A program made the translations under genes and the position numbers. DNA of 17,005 bases. Origin: an uncultured Collinsella sp. (GTDB taxonomy: Bacteria; Actinomycetota; Coriobacteriia; Coriobacteriales; Coriobacteriaceae). Location: positions 1 through 17,005 of the forward strand of contig CABSMV010000031.1 of assembly GCA_902478935.1 (NCBI GenBank), in the 5' to 3' direction. The notes under the pieces were generated by a model. The model saw only the letters and a list, made by a program, of their open reading frames with translations, ran no database searches and was not told the DNA's origin. Within the stretch, counting starts at the first letter, position 1; the number at the start of each line of letters is the position of its first letter. Below are positions 7,409 to 15,052 of the stretch, piece after piece.

Positions 7409-7884
7409 TGGGCATCCGCACGCGCCTGTGCGAGGAGCGCGCCCAGGCGACGGTCGAGATGGCCGTGGTCACGCCCGTCCTGCTGGTTCTGGCGCTTATC
7501 GTGTACAACGTCATGGTCTTTGCCGACGCGGTCGCGCGCTTCGATCGCGTGGTGCCCGATATCGTGCTGGCGCACGCCGTGGCTCCGAGCGGGGAGGGCG
7601 ACGACAGCTCCATCGATGCCTCCGCGACCGTTCAGGCTCAGATTCAACATGCCATGGAAGGCTATGACTTGCAGATCGAGGTCTCGAGCAAACAGGGTGC
7701 GACAACATCGGATGGCGGTCTGCTTTCACTTTCCGGCACGTTTAGGACCTATACCTGCATCATGCGCTATGAGCCGTGGCCGAGCTCGCTCAGCATCGCC
7801 GGCGTTTCGCTGGGGGCACCGGCAAAGTTGTCGCACGAGCGCGCAGTGACGGTCGATCCGTGGCGTCCGGGGGTGGTTATGTGA
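7408..7884 (+). CDS. TadE-like pseudopilin (second copy)
   Basis: A 158-residue pseudopilin-like protein. The leader ends in CEERA|QATVEMAVVTP, a hydrophobic helix covers about 20-40, and a small extracytoplasmic domain follows with one cysteine (in YTCIMRY). Glu lies at +5 after the proposed cut, matching TadE and both Flp-like proteins here. ATG 7408 is chosen because it overlaps the previous stop (TAATG) and gives the expected short leader; the frame's upstream extension is antiphase to the TadG-like gene. It is translationally coupled at both ends, with a GTGA junction to the DUF192 gene. Probably a minor pseudopilin; whether it should be called TadE or TadF is not clear from the sequence. 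Confidence 0.8.
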   Translation: MGIRTRLCEERAQATVEMAVVTPVLLVLALIVYNVMVFADAVARFDRVVPDIVLAHAVAPSGEGDDSSIDASATVQAQIQHAMEGYDLQIEVSSKQGATTSDGGLLSLSGTFRTYTCIMRYEPWPSSLSIAGVSLGAPAKLSHERAVTVDPWRPGVVM

Positions 7885-8240
7885 CCGCGGCCTCATCCTA
7901 CATTGCCTACGCGCGGGCGCTCAACAGGCTGGGTTGGACGCCTGCCGAGTTTGTGGTGGCGGAGTCGTTTGCCGTGCGCCTGCGCGGCATGCTGGGACGG
8001 TCTCCGATTGCCGCCAACGGGTTGCCGCTCGTCATGGCGTTCCCACGCTGCTCTTCGGTCCACACCTGCTTTATGGCCTACCCCATCGACATTACTTTTA
8101 TCGACCGCAACGGCAGCATCCTCGCATGCTACGAAAACGTCCGTCCTTGGCGCATGTGTTCCTGTCCCGGTGCCTGGGCGGTGCTGGAACGCCCTTCAAT
8201 CCTCGCTACACCTCCCGCCTTTCAACAAGTGCCGGCGTAG
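7881..8240 (+). CDS. DUF192 family protein
   Basis: A 119-residue protein of the DUF192 (COG1430) family, whose biochemical role is not established. The family core is visible: VRLRGMLGRSP, then PLVMAFPRCSSVHTCFMAYP and IDITFIDRNGSIL, then a turn leading to RPWRMC. The start is GTG 7881, in a 4-base overlap with the preceding stop. DUF192 proteins are often secreted or lipid-anchored, but no signal peptide is visible here, so it is probably cytoplasmic. Being coupled to the last pseudopilin gene suggests it belongs functionally to the tad operon. It has five cysteines, including CSC at the end of RMCSC. Confidence 0.85.
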   Translation: MTAASSYIAYARALNRLGWTPAEFVVAESFAVRLRGMLGRSPIAANGLPLVMAFPRCSSVHTCFMAYPIDITFIDRNGSILACYENVRPWRMCSCPGAWAVLERPSILATPPAFQQVPA

Positions 8241-8243
8241 GAA

Positions 8244-8284
8244 TTGGCGACAGCGGACTTTCGTCATACGAAATTGGGTAAGAT
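8244..8284 (+). promoter_or_regulatory. Candidate promoter/operator of the toxin-antitoxin pair
   Basis: In the 58-base gap before the toxin gene there is a perfect 6-bp inverted repeat, TTTCGT-cat-ACGAAA (8259-8273). A -35-like TTGGCG lies at 8244-8249, with TACGAA 17 bases later at 8267 or TAAGAT at 8279 as weak -10 candidates. Ribbon-helix-helix antitoxins typically repress their own operons by binding palindromes over the promoter, so this is a plausible autoregulatory site. The hexamer matches are poor; the palindrome is the solid part. Confidence 0.4.
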
Positions 8285-8298
8285 GGAGGAGAAGATGC

Positions 8299-8565
8299 AT
8301 GGATGTTGAGATCCATCCCAACGCCAAAAAACACTTGACGGAAAAGCAAGTGCTTGGTGCCTGGTTCGCGGTTACTGAGTGCATTCGCCGCGAGTCGGAG
8401 GACGAGCCGCCGAGATGGCTTGCCATTGGATGGCTTCCAGATGGTCGAAGTGTGGAACTTGTTGCGGTCGAACTAATTCGTGGATGGCTCATTGTTCATG
8501 CCCTGTCTCCGGTTCAGAAGAAATTCTGGCAAGAGATCGAGCAAGCTCGGCAGAGGGGTCGATGA
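8299..8565 (+). CDS. Putative type II toxin (BrnT/RelE-like)
   Basis: An 88-residue protein, MDVEIHPNAKKHLTEKQVL at its start, followed by a core of short beta strands (RWLAIGWLPDGRSVELVAVE and GWLIVHALSPVQKKF). That layout, with a short helical front, a three- to four-stranded sheet and a basic C-terminal helix, resembles BrnT/RelE-type ribonuclease toxins. I cannot assign catalytic residues with confidence. The start ATG 8299 is fixed by GGAGGAG at 8285-8291, 7 bases upstream. The frame is open further upstream but that part lies over DUF192. The gene ends in an ATGA overlap with a ribbon-helix-helix protein gene, and toxin-first order is that of brnTA and higBA. An accessory module between the tad operon and tRNA-Phe. 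Confidence 0.62.
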   Translation: MDVEIHPNAKKHLTEKQVLGAWFAVTECIRRESEDEPPRWLAIGWLPDGRSVELVAVELIRGWLIVHALSPVQKKFWQEIEQARQRGR

Positions 8566-8849
8566 TGAGCAAGGCGTATACGGCTGCCAATGGTCAGGTT
8601 GTAACGGATGAAATGATTGACGCGTGGTGCGAGTCGTACGAGCATGGCGGGTTTCCGGACGGCGAGCATACCGTTGGGGGGATCGTGCACGGGCGGCCTC
8701 CGCTCTCAAGCGAAGGGACGGCAACGCTATCGGTCAAGATTCCCCTAGGGATGAAGGAGGCGATTCGTCGTCGGGCGGCGGCTGAAGGAATGACGCCAAG
8801 TGAGTTTGCCCGCGCAGCCCTGAGCGAAAAACTTCTTGCGGTGGGTTGA
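8562..8849 (+). CDS. Putative ribbon-helix-helix antitoxin
   Basis: A 95-residue protein. The C-terminal half reads as an RHH/CopG-type DNA-binding domain: a strand ATLSVKIPLGMKEAIRRRAA (about 58-77) followed by AEGMTPSEFARAALSEKLL (78-96 region), with the usual turn between helices. The N-terminal half (DEMIDAWCESYEHGGFPDG) would contact the toxin. It begins at ATG 8562 within the toxin stop (ATGA), so the two are translationally coupled; the ATG at 8565 is a close alternative. The expected role is to neutralise the product of the upstream gene and repress the shared promoter. Antitoxin identity depends on the partner being a toxin. Confidence 0.68.
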   Translation: MMSKAYTAANGQVVTDEMIDAWCESYEHGGFPDGEHTVGGIVHGRPPLSSEGTATLSVKIPLGMKEAIRRRAAAEGMTPSEFARAALSEKLLAVG

Positions 8850-8903
8850 TGTCTCTAACGTGCTGTTCTATAGGGTCGGCCTTGTGGCTGGCGCCGTGCT
8901 CAA

Positions 8904-8952
8904 AAACTTTTTTCAAATTCTCGGTTGACCGGAGCGCGTCCTTGGTTATACT
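8904..8952 (+). promoter_or_regulatory. Promoter of tRNA-Phe with upstream A/T box
   Basis: -35 TTGACC (8925-8930), 16-base spacer, -10 TATACT (8947-8952), giving a start near 8959. Ten bases upstream of the -35 is AAACTTTTTTCAAA (8904-8917), an UP-element-like box that recurs before the tRNA-Leu promoter. Good consensus and correct position for a strong stable-RNA promoter. Confidence 0.8.
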
Positions 8953-8958
8953 AATCAA

Positions 8959-8973
8959 GCCTTGAAACAAGGC
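8959..8973 (+). other. Leader hairpin of tRNA-Phe transcript
   Basis: Perfect inverted repeat GCCTTG-AAA-CAAGGC, beginning at about the predicted transcription start and lying 11 bases before the mature tRNA 5' end. It would form a 5' leader stem removed by RNase P, and could protect the precursor or help its processing. Confidence 0.5.
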
Positions 8974-8984
8974 ACACCTCAAAT

Positions 8985-9057
<73 letters not shown>

Positions 9058-9070
9058 CCTTGAATTGACT

Positions 9071-9100
9071 AGGACCTCTGCAAAGGGGTCCTTTTCTTTT
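9071..9100 (+). terminator. Intrinsic terminator after tRNA-Phe
   Basis: AGGACCTCT (9071-9079) pairs with AGGGGTCCT (9084-9092) around a GCAA tetraloop, 9 bp with one G-T wobble, followed by TTTCTTTT. It lies 14 bases after the tRNA. Confidence 0.92.
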
Positions 9101-9111
9101 ATCTGGACCCG

Positions 9112-9159
9112 CGGAAAATGCATCCCGTTATTGAACGAGAAGGCGGGATGCGCTTTCCG
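9112..9159. repeat. Long imperfect inverted repeat (hairpin)
   Basis: The left arm CGGAAA-at-GCATCCCG (9112-9127) pairs with the right arm CGGGATGC-gc-TTTCCG (9144-9159). This gives 14 Watson-Crick pairs, one wobble and one mismatch around a 16-base loop. No T-run follows on either side, so it is not a standard terminator. It lies between the tRNA-Phe terminator and the promoter region of the GH5-like gene. It could be a REP-like extragenic palindrome, a structured leader RNA or a protein-binding site. Confidence 0.6.
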
Positions 9160-9235
9160 GCGCTTACTTCCGACGTGCGTGCGCATCTCAGCGTGCCCGC
9201 CCCAGACATTCCTCCCGCTTTTGCGCCACTTTACA

Positions 9236-9272
9236 GACCGTTCGGTCGTCTGTCCGCACGCGCGGGTATACT
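9236..9272 (+). promoter_or_regulatory. Operator-like palindrome and -10 box before the GH5-like gene
   Basis: GACCG-TT-CGGTC (9236-9247) is a 12-base palindrome with 5-bp arms, flanked by a second symmetry ACAGAC (9233-9238) / GTCTGT (9248-9253). A TATACT -10 box follows at 9267-9272, 66 bases before the gene. The palindrome covers where a -35 would be, as expected for a repressor site; the form resembles operators of TetR-family regulators. No convincing -35 hexamer is present. Confidence 0.4.
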
Positions 9273-9337
9273 CAAAACGATACTTTTCCTATGCAATACG
9301 ATGCAGGTTTGGCCTGCACGATCCGAAGGGGGCAGTG

Positions 9338-10399
9338 ATGGAGAGGATACTCGGCGTTAATCTCTCTGGCTGGTTTATTCCCGAGCCTTGGGTGACCCCG
9401 TCGCTATACGCGGCGACCGGTGCATCCAACGCGGCCGAGCTGCAGGAGGCCATGGGCACCGCCGCCTATAACGAGCGCATGCGCCGTCATTACGAGACGT
9501 TTGTGAGTGAGGACGATTTTCGCCGCATGGCGCAGATCGGTCTCAATGCCGTGCGTCTGCCGGTGCCCTGGTATGCCTTTGGTTCGCAGGAGGCCGATGC
9601 GTCCTACATCTCGGTTGTCGACTACATCGACCGTGCAATTGAGTGGGCTGCCAAGTACGACATCCGCGTGCTGCTCGATCTGGCGACGGTGCCCGGTGGC
9701 CAGGGCGATTCCAACGATTCGCCCACCACGCCGGAGACTGTTGCCGAGTGGCATTCGTCCACCAACGGCCGTCATGTCGCACTCGACGTGCTCGAGCGCT
9801 TGGCCGATCGCTACGGCGAGGCCGAGAGCCTGCTGGGCATTGAGCTGCTGGACACGCCGCAGATGAGCGTCCGCAAGAGCCTCTTTACCATGACGGATGG
9901 AATTCCGGCCCACTACTTGCGCAATTTCTATCGCGACGCCTACGAGCTCGTCCGTTCGTATATGCCCGAGGATAAGATCGTCGTCTTCTCGTCGTCGGGG
10001 CATCCCAACGAGTGGAAGCATTTTATGCGCGGCGCCAAGTACAAGAACGTCTACATGGACCTTCACCTGTACCATTACCGCGACGAGTACGCGCTCGACA
10101 TCACGAGCCCCCGCGGGCTGACGACGGCGATTTCGCGTAACAAGCGCGAGCTTAAAGAAGCGATCTCGACAGGGTTCCCCGTGCTGGTGGGCGAATGGTC
10201 GGGCGCGGCGATCTTTGCCAACTCGTCGGTTACGCCCGAGGGCCGCAATGCCTACGAGCGCGTGTTTATCGCCAACCAGCTGGCTTCGTTTGCGCCGGCT
10301 GCCGGTTGGTTCTTCCAAACGTGGAAGACCGAGAAGCGCATTGCAGCATGGGACGCCCGCGCGGCACTCGGTACGCTCGAGCGCGGCATGATTGAATAG
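9338..10399 (+). CDS. GH5-type (exo-beta-1,3-glucanase-like) protein lacking the acid/base Glu
   Basis: A 353-residue TIM-barrel protein of glycoside hydrolase family 5, resembling fungal exo-1,3-glucanases. GVNLSGWFIPEPWVTPSLY (6-24) matches the family's GVNLGGWL.LEPWITPSLF opening. IGLNAVRLPVPWYAF (67-81), MDLHLYHY (240-247), the nucleophile strand VLVGEWSGA (282-290, Glu286) and GWFFQTWKTE (323-332) are also family blocks. Two active-site positions are changed: the acid/base motif NEP is DTP (172-174, Thr173), and the DLHxxPG block is DLATVPG (114-120, Ala116 for His). It may therefore not hydrolyse glycosides in the usual way. There is no signal peptide, so it is probably cytoplasmic. The start is ATG 9338 behind AAGGGGG (9326-9332); upstream in-frame sequence crosses the terminator and hairpin. 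It sits 6 bases before rsmI. Confidence 0.85.
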   Translation: MERILGVNLSGWFIPEPWVTPSLYAATGASNAAELQEAMGTAAYNERMRRHYETFVSEDDFRRMAQIGLNAVRLPVPWYAFGSQEADASYISVVDYIDRAIEWAAKYDIRVLLDLATVPGGQGDSNDSPTTPETVAEWHSSTNGRHVALDVLERLADRYGEAESLLGIELLDTPQMSVRKSLFTMTDGIPAHYLRNFYRDAYELVRSYMPEDKIVVFSSSGHPNEWKHFMRGAKYKNVYMDLHLYHYRDEYALDITSPRGLTTAISRNKRELKEAISTGFPVLVGEWSGAAIFANSSVTPEGRNAYERVFIANQLASFAPAAGWFFQTWKTEKRIAAWDARAALGTLERGMIE

Positions 10400-10405
10400 G
10401 TTGAT

Positions 10406-11284
10406 ATGACGCAAAACAGCGCCCATACGGGCAAACTCTATGTGGTCGGCACGCCCATCGGCAACCTGGGCGACCTGTCCCCGCGCGTTGGCGAGGCCTT
10501 TGCCGCCGCCGATGCCATTTGCTGCGAAGACACGCGTGTGACGTCAAAGCTGCTGATGCATCTGGGCATTTCCAAGCCGCTTGTCCGTTGCGACGAGAAT
10601 GTGATCGCCAGTCGCGCCGCCGGCCTGGTCGACCGCCTGCTGGCGGGGGAGACCCTCGCCTTTGCCTCGGACGCCGGCATGCCGAGTGTGTCCGACCCCG
10701 GCCAGGCGCTGGTCGAGGCAGCGCGTGAGGCCGATGTGACCGTCGAAGTTATCCCCGGGCCCTCTGCTTGCGTCACGGCGCTCGTTTCGTCCGGCATTCC
10801 CTGCGAGCATTTTTTCTTCGAGGGCTTTTTGGGCCGAAAGCACGGCGACCGCGTGCGCCGTTTGCAGCGCCTTGCCGTAGTGCCCGGCGCGCTCATCTTC
10901 TACGAGTCTCCACACCGCATCGTGGCGACGCTCGAGGCCGTGGCGGAGGTCTTTCCCCAGCGTGAGGTTGCCGTCTGCCGCGAACTCACCAAGCTGCACG
11001 AGGAGGTCTTGCGCGGGCCTGCTGCCCAGCTCGCCGAGGAGCTGCGTGCTCGCGGCGAGGTAAAGGGCGAGATTGCGCTGGTCATCGCGCCGCCGAGCGA
11101 GGACGAGGAGGCCGGTATCGTACCGGTTGGCGCCGCGGCAGCGGATCCCGACGAGGCCCTGCGCGAGGATATCCGCGCCGCGCTCGAGGAGGGGGAGCCC
11201 GCCTCTGCGGTGGCCAAGCGCCTGTCTCAGAAGTATTCGCGCCGCAAGCGCGATGTCTATGCCATGGTGCTCGATATGCAATAG
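10406..11284 (+). CDS. rsmI: 16S rRNA (cytidine1402-2'-O)-methyltransferase RsmI
   Basis: Transfers a methyl group from S-adenosylmethionine to the 2'-O of C1402 in the 16S rRNA decoding site. The 292 residues carry the tetrapyrrole-methylase-fold motifs of the family: LYVVGTPIGNLGD (11-23), CCEDTR (39-44), SDAGMPSVSDPG (88-99), PGPSA (117-121), FLGRK (141-145), FYESPHR (165-171), CRELTKLHEE (191-200) and KGEIALVI (220-227). An extra helical tail with RRKRDVY at the end is also typical. The start ATG 10406 is 6 bases after the GH5-like gene, so the two are probably co-transcribed; the ribosome site is weak. Length is normal. Confidence 0.95.
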   Translation: MTQNSAHTGKLYVVGTPIGNLGDLSPRVGEAFAAADAICCEDTRVTSKLLMHLGISKPLVRCDENVIASRAAGLVDRLLAGETLAFASDAGMPSVSDPGQALVEAAREADVTVEVIPGPSACVTALVSSGIPCEHFFFEGFLGRKHGDRVRRLQRLAVVPGALIFYESPHRIVATLEAVAEVFPQREVAVCRELTKLHEEVLRGPAAQLAEELRARGEVKGEIALVIAPPSEDEEAGIVPVGAAAADPDEALREDIRAALEEGEPASAVAKRLSQKYSRRKRDVYAMVLDMQ

Positions 11285-11308
11285 ATGGAGGATATCCAGC
11301 CCTTGCGC

Positions 11309-11314
11309 TAGAAT
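11309..11314 (+). promoter_or_regulatory. Possible -10 box of metG
   Basis: TAGAAT lies 40 bases before the metG start in the 69-base gap after rsmI. No good -35 hexamer is found at the right distance, so metG may equally be read from upstream. Confidence 0.25.
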
Positions 11315-11353
11315 CATCCCCTGTATGCAACGTTTTTCTGGAGGACAAACCCC

Positions 11354-12955
<1,602 letters not shown>

Positions 12956-12994
12956 GACGCCGCGCGCCATATCGGCAATTCGCTGTTTAGATGT

Positions 12995-13030
12995 AAGGGC
13001 ATGGCCGCAACGGTCCATGCCCTTTTGTTT
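12995..13030 (+). terminator. Intrinsic terminator after metG
   Basis: AAGGGCATGG (12995-13004) pairs perfectly with CCATGCCCTT (13015-13024); the loop can extend with CCG-CAA-CGG and one bulged T. TTGTTT follows. This separates metG from rsmA, 39 bases after the metG stop. Confidence 0.88.
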
Positions 13031-13062
13031 CAAGACGCCGCCACCATGCTGAGGAGGCAACT

Positions 13063-13923
13063 ATGACAACTTCGCCTTTGGCAAACCCCACGGCAACAAG
13101 GGAGCTGCTGGAGGAGTTTGGCCTTGCGACCAAGCATCGCCTGGGCCAGAACTTCCTGATCGACAACCATGTAATTGAGCGCATTTGCGAGCTTTCCGAG
13201 CTTGCGGGCGATGAGCGCGTGCTCGAGGTTGGCCCGGGCGTTGGTACGCTTACACTTGCGCTGTTGCAGGAGGCGGCGTGTGTCACGTCGATCGAGGCCG
13301 ATCCCGAGCTCGAGCCGGTGCTCGATGCCCACGCCGCCGACTATGCCAACTTCCGCTTTATCATGGGCGACGCGCTCAAGGTGACGCCGGGGCAGATTGA
13401 GCAAGCCGCCGGCGGCGAGCCCACGGTATTTGTTGCGAACCTGCCCTATAACGTGGCGGCGACGATCATCCTGCAGTTCTTCCAGACGATGCCGGCGCTC
13501 AAGCGTGCCGTCGTCATGGTGCAAAAGGAGGTTGCCGATCGCATTGCCGCAGTGCCGGGCAACAAGACCTATGGCGGCTACACGGCAAAGCTGGGCCTGT
13601 ATGCGCAGGTTACGGGTCGCTTTGAGGTTCCGCCGCGTTGCTTTATGCCGGCGCCGCACGTGGACTCGGCTGTCGTGCGTATCGACCGTGTTGACGGCGT
13701 GGTGCCCGAGGGGCTCGATCGCGAGTTCGTGGCTCGTGTGATCGACGCTGCATTTGCTCAGCGGCGCAAGACCATCCGCAATTCCATGAGTGCCAACGGC
13801 TTTGCCAAGGACGTGCTCGATGCCGCCTTTGAGGCTTGCGGTATCGTACCCACCACGCGCGCCGAAACGCTTGACGTTGCCGACTTTGTGCGCCTGGCTC
13901 GGGAGCTTTCCCATGATGCCTAA
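13063..13923 (+). CDS. rsmA: 16S rRNA dimethyladenosine transferase RsmA (KsgA)
   Basis: Dimethylates the two adjacent adenosines A1518 and A1519 near the 3' end of 16S rRNA during late 30S maturation, using S-adenosylmethionine. The 286 residues carry HRLGQNFLID (25-34), the SAM motif VLEVGPGVGTLT (53-64), the acidic residue of SIEAD (76-80), the catalytic motif VANLPYNVA (124-132) and the C-terminal helical domain with AFAQRRKTIRNS. The start ATG 13063 has GAGGAGG at 13051-13057, 5 bases upstream. The gene overlaps tatD by 11 bases, so the two are coupled. No promoter hexamers are convincing in the short gap after the metG terminator, though one must exist if termination is efficient. Confidence 0.96.
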   Translation: MTTSPLANPTATRELLEEFGLATKHRLGQNFLIDNHVIERICELSELAGDERVLEVGPGVGTLTLALLQEAACVTSIEADPELEPVLDAHAADYANFRFIMGDALKVTPGQIEQAAGGEPTVFVANLPYNVAATIILQFFQTMPALKRAVVMVQKEVADRIAAVPGNKTYGGYTAKLGLYAQVTGRFEVPPRCFMPAPHVDSAVVRIDRVDGVVPEGLDREFVARVIDAAFAQRRKTIRNSMSANGFAKDVLDAAFEACGIVPTTRAETLDVADFVRLARELSHDA

Positions 13924-14830
13924 TGCCGAACGCGTGACGTTTACCAAGAAAAAGAAGACGGTTGCTTGTCCCGTGCCCTTAGCACCGCTTGCCGACACGC
14001 ATGCGCATCTGCTTTCGTTTTGGGGCAAAGAAGTGCCCGAGACGCTCGTGCGTGCCAAGGCGGCGGGCATCGACCTGTTGGTGACGATGCTCGACCCCAT
14101 CGCTGACAAACGCAGCGTGACGGACTATAGCGACTGGCTCGTGCGCGAGATTCTGCCGATGCAGGATATCCCGCAGATCAAGTATCTTGCCGGCGTGCAT
14201 CCGTATGGCGCGCCGGACTATACCGACGACGTTCACGCGCAGGTCGTTGCCGCACTCGATGACCCCTTATGCGCCGGTATTGGCGAAATCGGCCTGGACT
14301 ACCACATGGACTATGACGACGATATCGCGCCGGCACCCCATAACGTGCAGATTGATTGCATGGCGCGCCAGCTCGAGCTTGCCGTGCGCCGCAATGTGCC
14401 GGTGGAGCTGCACCTGCGTCACGAGGACTCGGATGGGGAGCGCACCTCGCACGTTGATGCGTACAACGTACTGCGCGAGGTGGGTGTGCCCCAGGCTGGT
14501 TGTGTGCTGCACTGTTTTGGCGAGGACCGCGCCACGATGGAGCGCTTTGTGGATTTGGGCTGCTATATCGCCTATGGCGGTGCGGCCACCTTTAAGCGCA
14601 ACGACGATGTGCGCGAGGCATTTGCGGCAACCCCACTCGATCGAATTTTGTTCGAGACGGATTGCCCGTATATGGCTCCGGAGCCCATCCGCGGTCTTGA
14701 ATGCGAGCCCGCAATGATCTCCATTACGGCAAACACGCTGGTCAACGACCGTGTCGATCGTACCGGCGAGGATGCTGAGGCAATCGCGCGAGCAGCTTGG
14801 GAAAATGCCTGCAAACTTTTTCAAAAATAG
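13913..14830 (+). CDS. tatD: TatD family metal-dependent hydrolase (DNase)
   Basis: Amidohydrolase-fold protein of the TatD family, known for 3'-5' DNase activity and DNA/RNA quality control. The 305 residues keep the metal ligands in order: ADTHAH (27-32), GEIGLDY (124-130, Glu125), ELHLRH (165-170), LHCFGED (199-205) and FETDCPYMAPEPIRG (247-261, Asp250). The N-terminal extension of about 25 residues with KKKK is longer than in Escherichia coli TatD. The start is ATG 13913 (or 13916), within the end of rsmA and 7 bases after GGGAG (13901-13905); the frame runs further upstream only as an rsmA shadow. Its last codons overlap the A/T box of the tRNA-Leu promoter. Confidence 0.93.
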   Translation: MMPNAERVTFTKKKKTVACPVPLAPLADTHAHLLSFWGKEVPETLVRAKAAGIDLLVTMLDPIADKRSVTDYSDWLVREILPMQDIPQIKYLAGVHPYGAPDYTDDVHAQVVAALDDPLCAGIGEIGLDYHMDYDDDIAPAPHNVQIDCMARQLELAVRRNVPVELHLRHEDSDGERTSHVDAYNVLREVGVPQAGCVLHCFGEDRATMERFVDLGCYIAYGGAATFKRNDDVREAFAATPLDRILFETDCPYMAPEPIRGLECEPAMISITANTLVNDRVDRTGEDAEAIARAAWENACKLFQK

Positions 14831-14862
14831 TTCTTGCGTTCGCGATGGCGCTCCGTTATTCT
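14813..14862 (+). promoter_or_regulatory. Promoter of tRNA-Leu with upstream A/T box
   Basis: -35 TTGCGT (14834-14839), 17-base spacer, -10 TATTCT (14857-14862). AAACTTTTTCAAA (14813-14825) lies 8 bases before the -35 and nearly repeats the box upstream of tRNA-Phe. The box overlaps the end of the tatD coding sequence. Confidence 0.7.
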
Positions 14863-14873
14863 AATTCCTGCAC

Positions 14874-14960
14874 GCGGGCGTGGCGGAATTGGCAGACGCG
14901 TACGGTTCAGGTCCGTATGGGGGCAACCCCATGAAGGTTCAAGTCCTTTCGCCCGCACCA
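14874..14960 (+). tRNA. tRNA-Leu (anticodon CAG)
   Basis: The acceptor GCGGGCG pairs perfectly with CGCCCGC. The anticodon arm TACGG-TTCAGGT-CCGTA has CAG, the long class II variable arm is TGGGG-GCAA-CCCCA, and the T arm is GAAGG-TTCAAGT-CCTTT. The CCA tail is encoded (14958-14960). The long variable arm and the anticodon both identify leucine. It has its own promoter and terminator. Confidence 0.98.
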
Positions 14961-14971
14961 TTGAATGAAAG

Positions 14972-14997
14972 AGCTCCCAGCAATGGGAGCTTTTTTG
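14972..14997 (+). terminator. Intrinsic terminator after tRNA-Leu
   Basis: AGCTCCCA (14972-14979) and TGGGAGCT (14984-14991) pair perfectly around a GCAA tetraloop and run into a T stretch (14991-14996). It lies 11 bases after the tRNA, and has the same tetraloop as the tRNA-Phe terminator. Confidence 0.95.
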
Positions 14998-15052
14998 TTA
15001 TGGGCCGTTTTTGGCAGATTTGACATATCGATTTCGCGCGGTAGATGCCCCT

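Noticed and set aside
9065..9337. In-frame N-terminal extension of the GH5-like protein
   Set aside because: It would cross the tRNA-Phe terminator and the long hairpin; the family homology begins exactly at ATG 9338, which has a ribosome site.
9404..10426. A 340-residue - strand frame opposite the GH5-like gene
   Set aside because: The + strand frame has clear GH5 blocks, good ribosome site and correct operon spacing; the antisense frame has none of these.
13030..14109. A 359-residue - strand frame across rsmA and tatD
   Set aside because: Antisense to two recognisable genes with complete active-site motifs; no family signature of its own.
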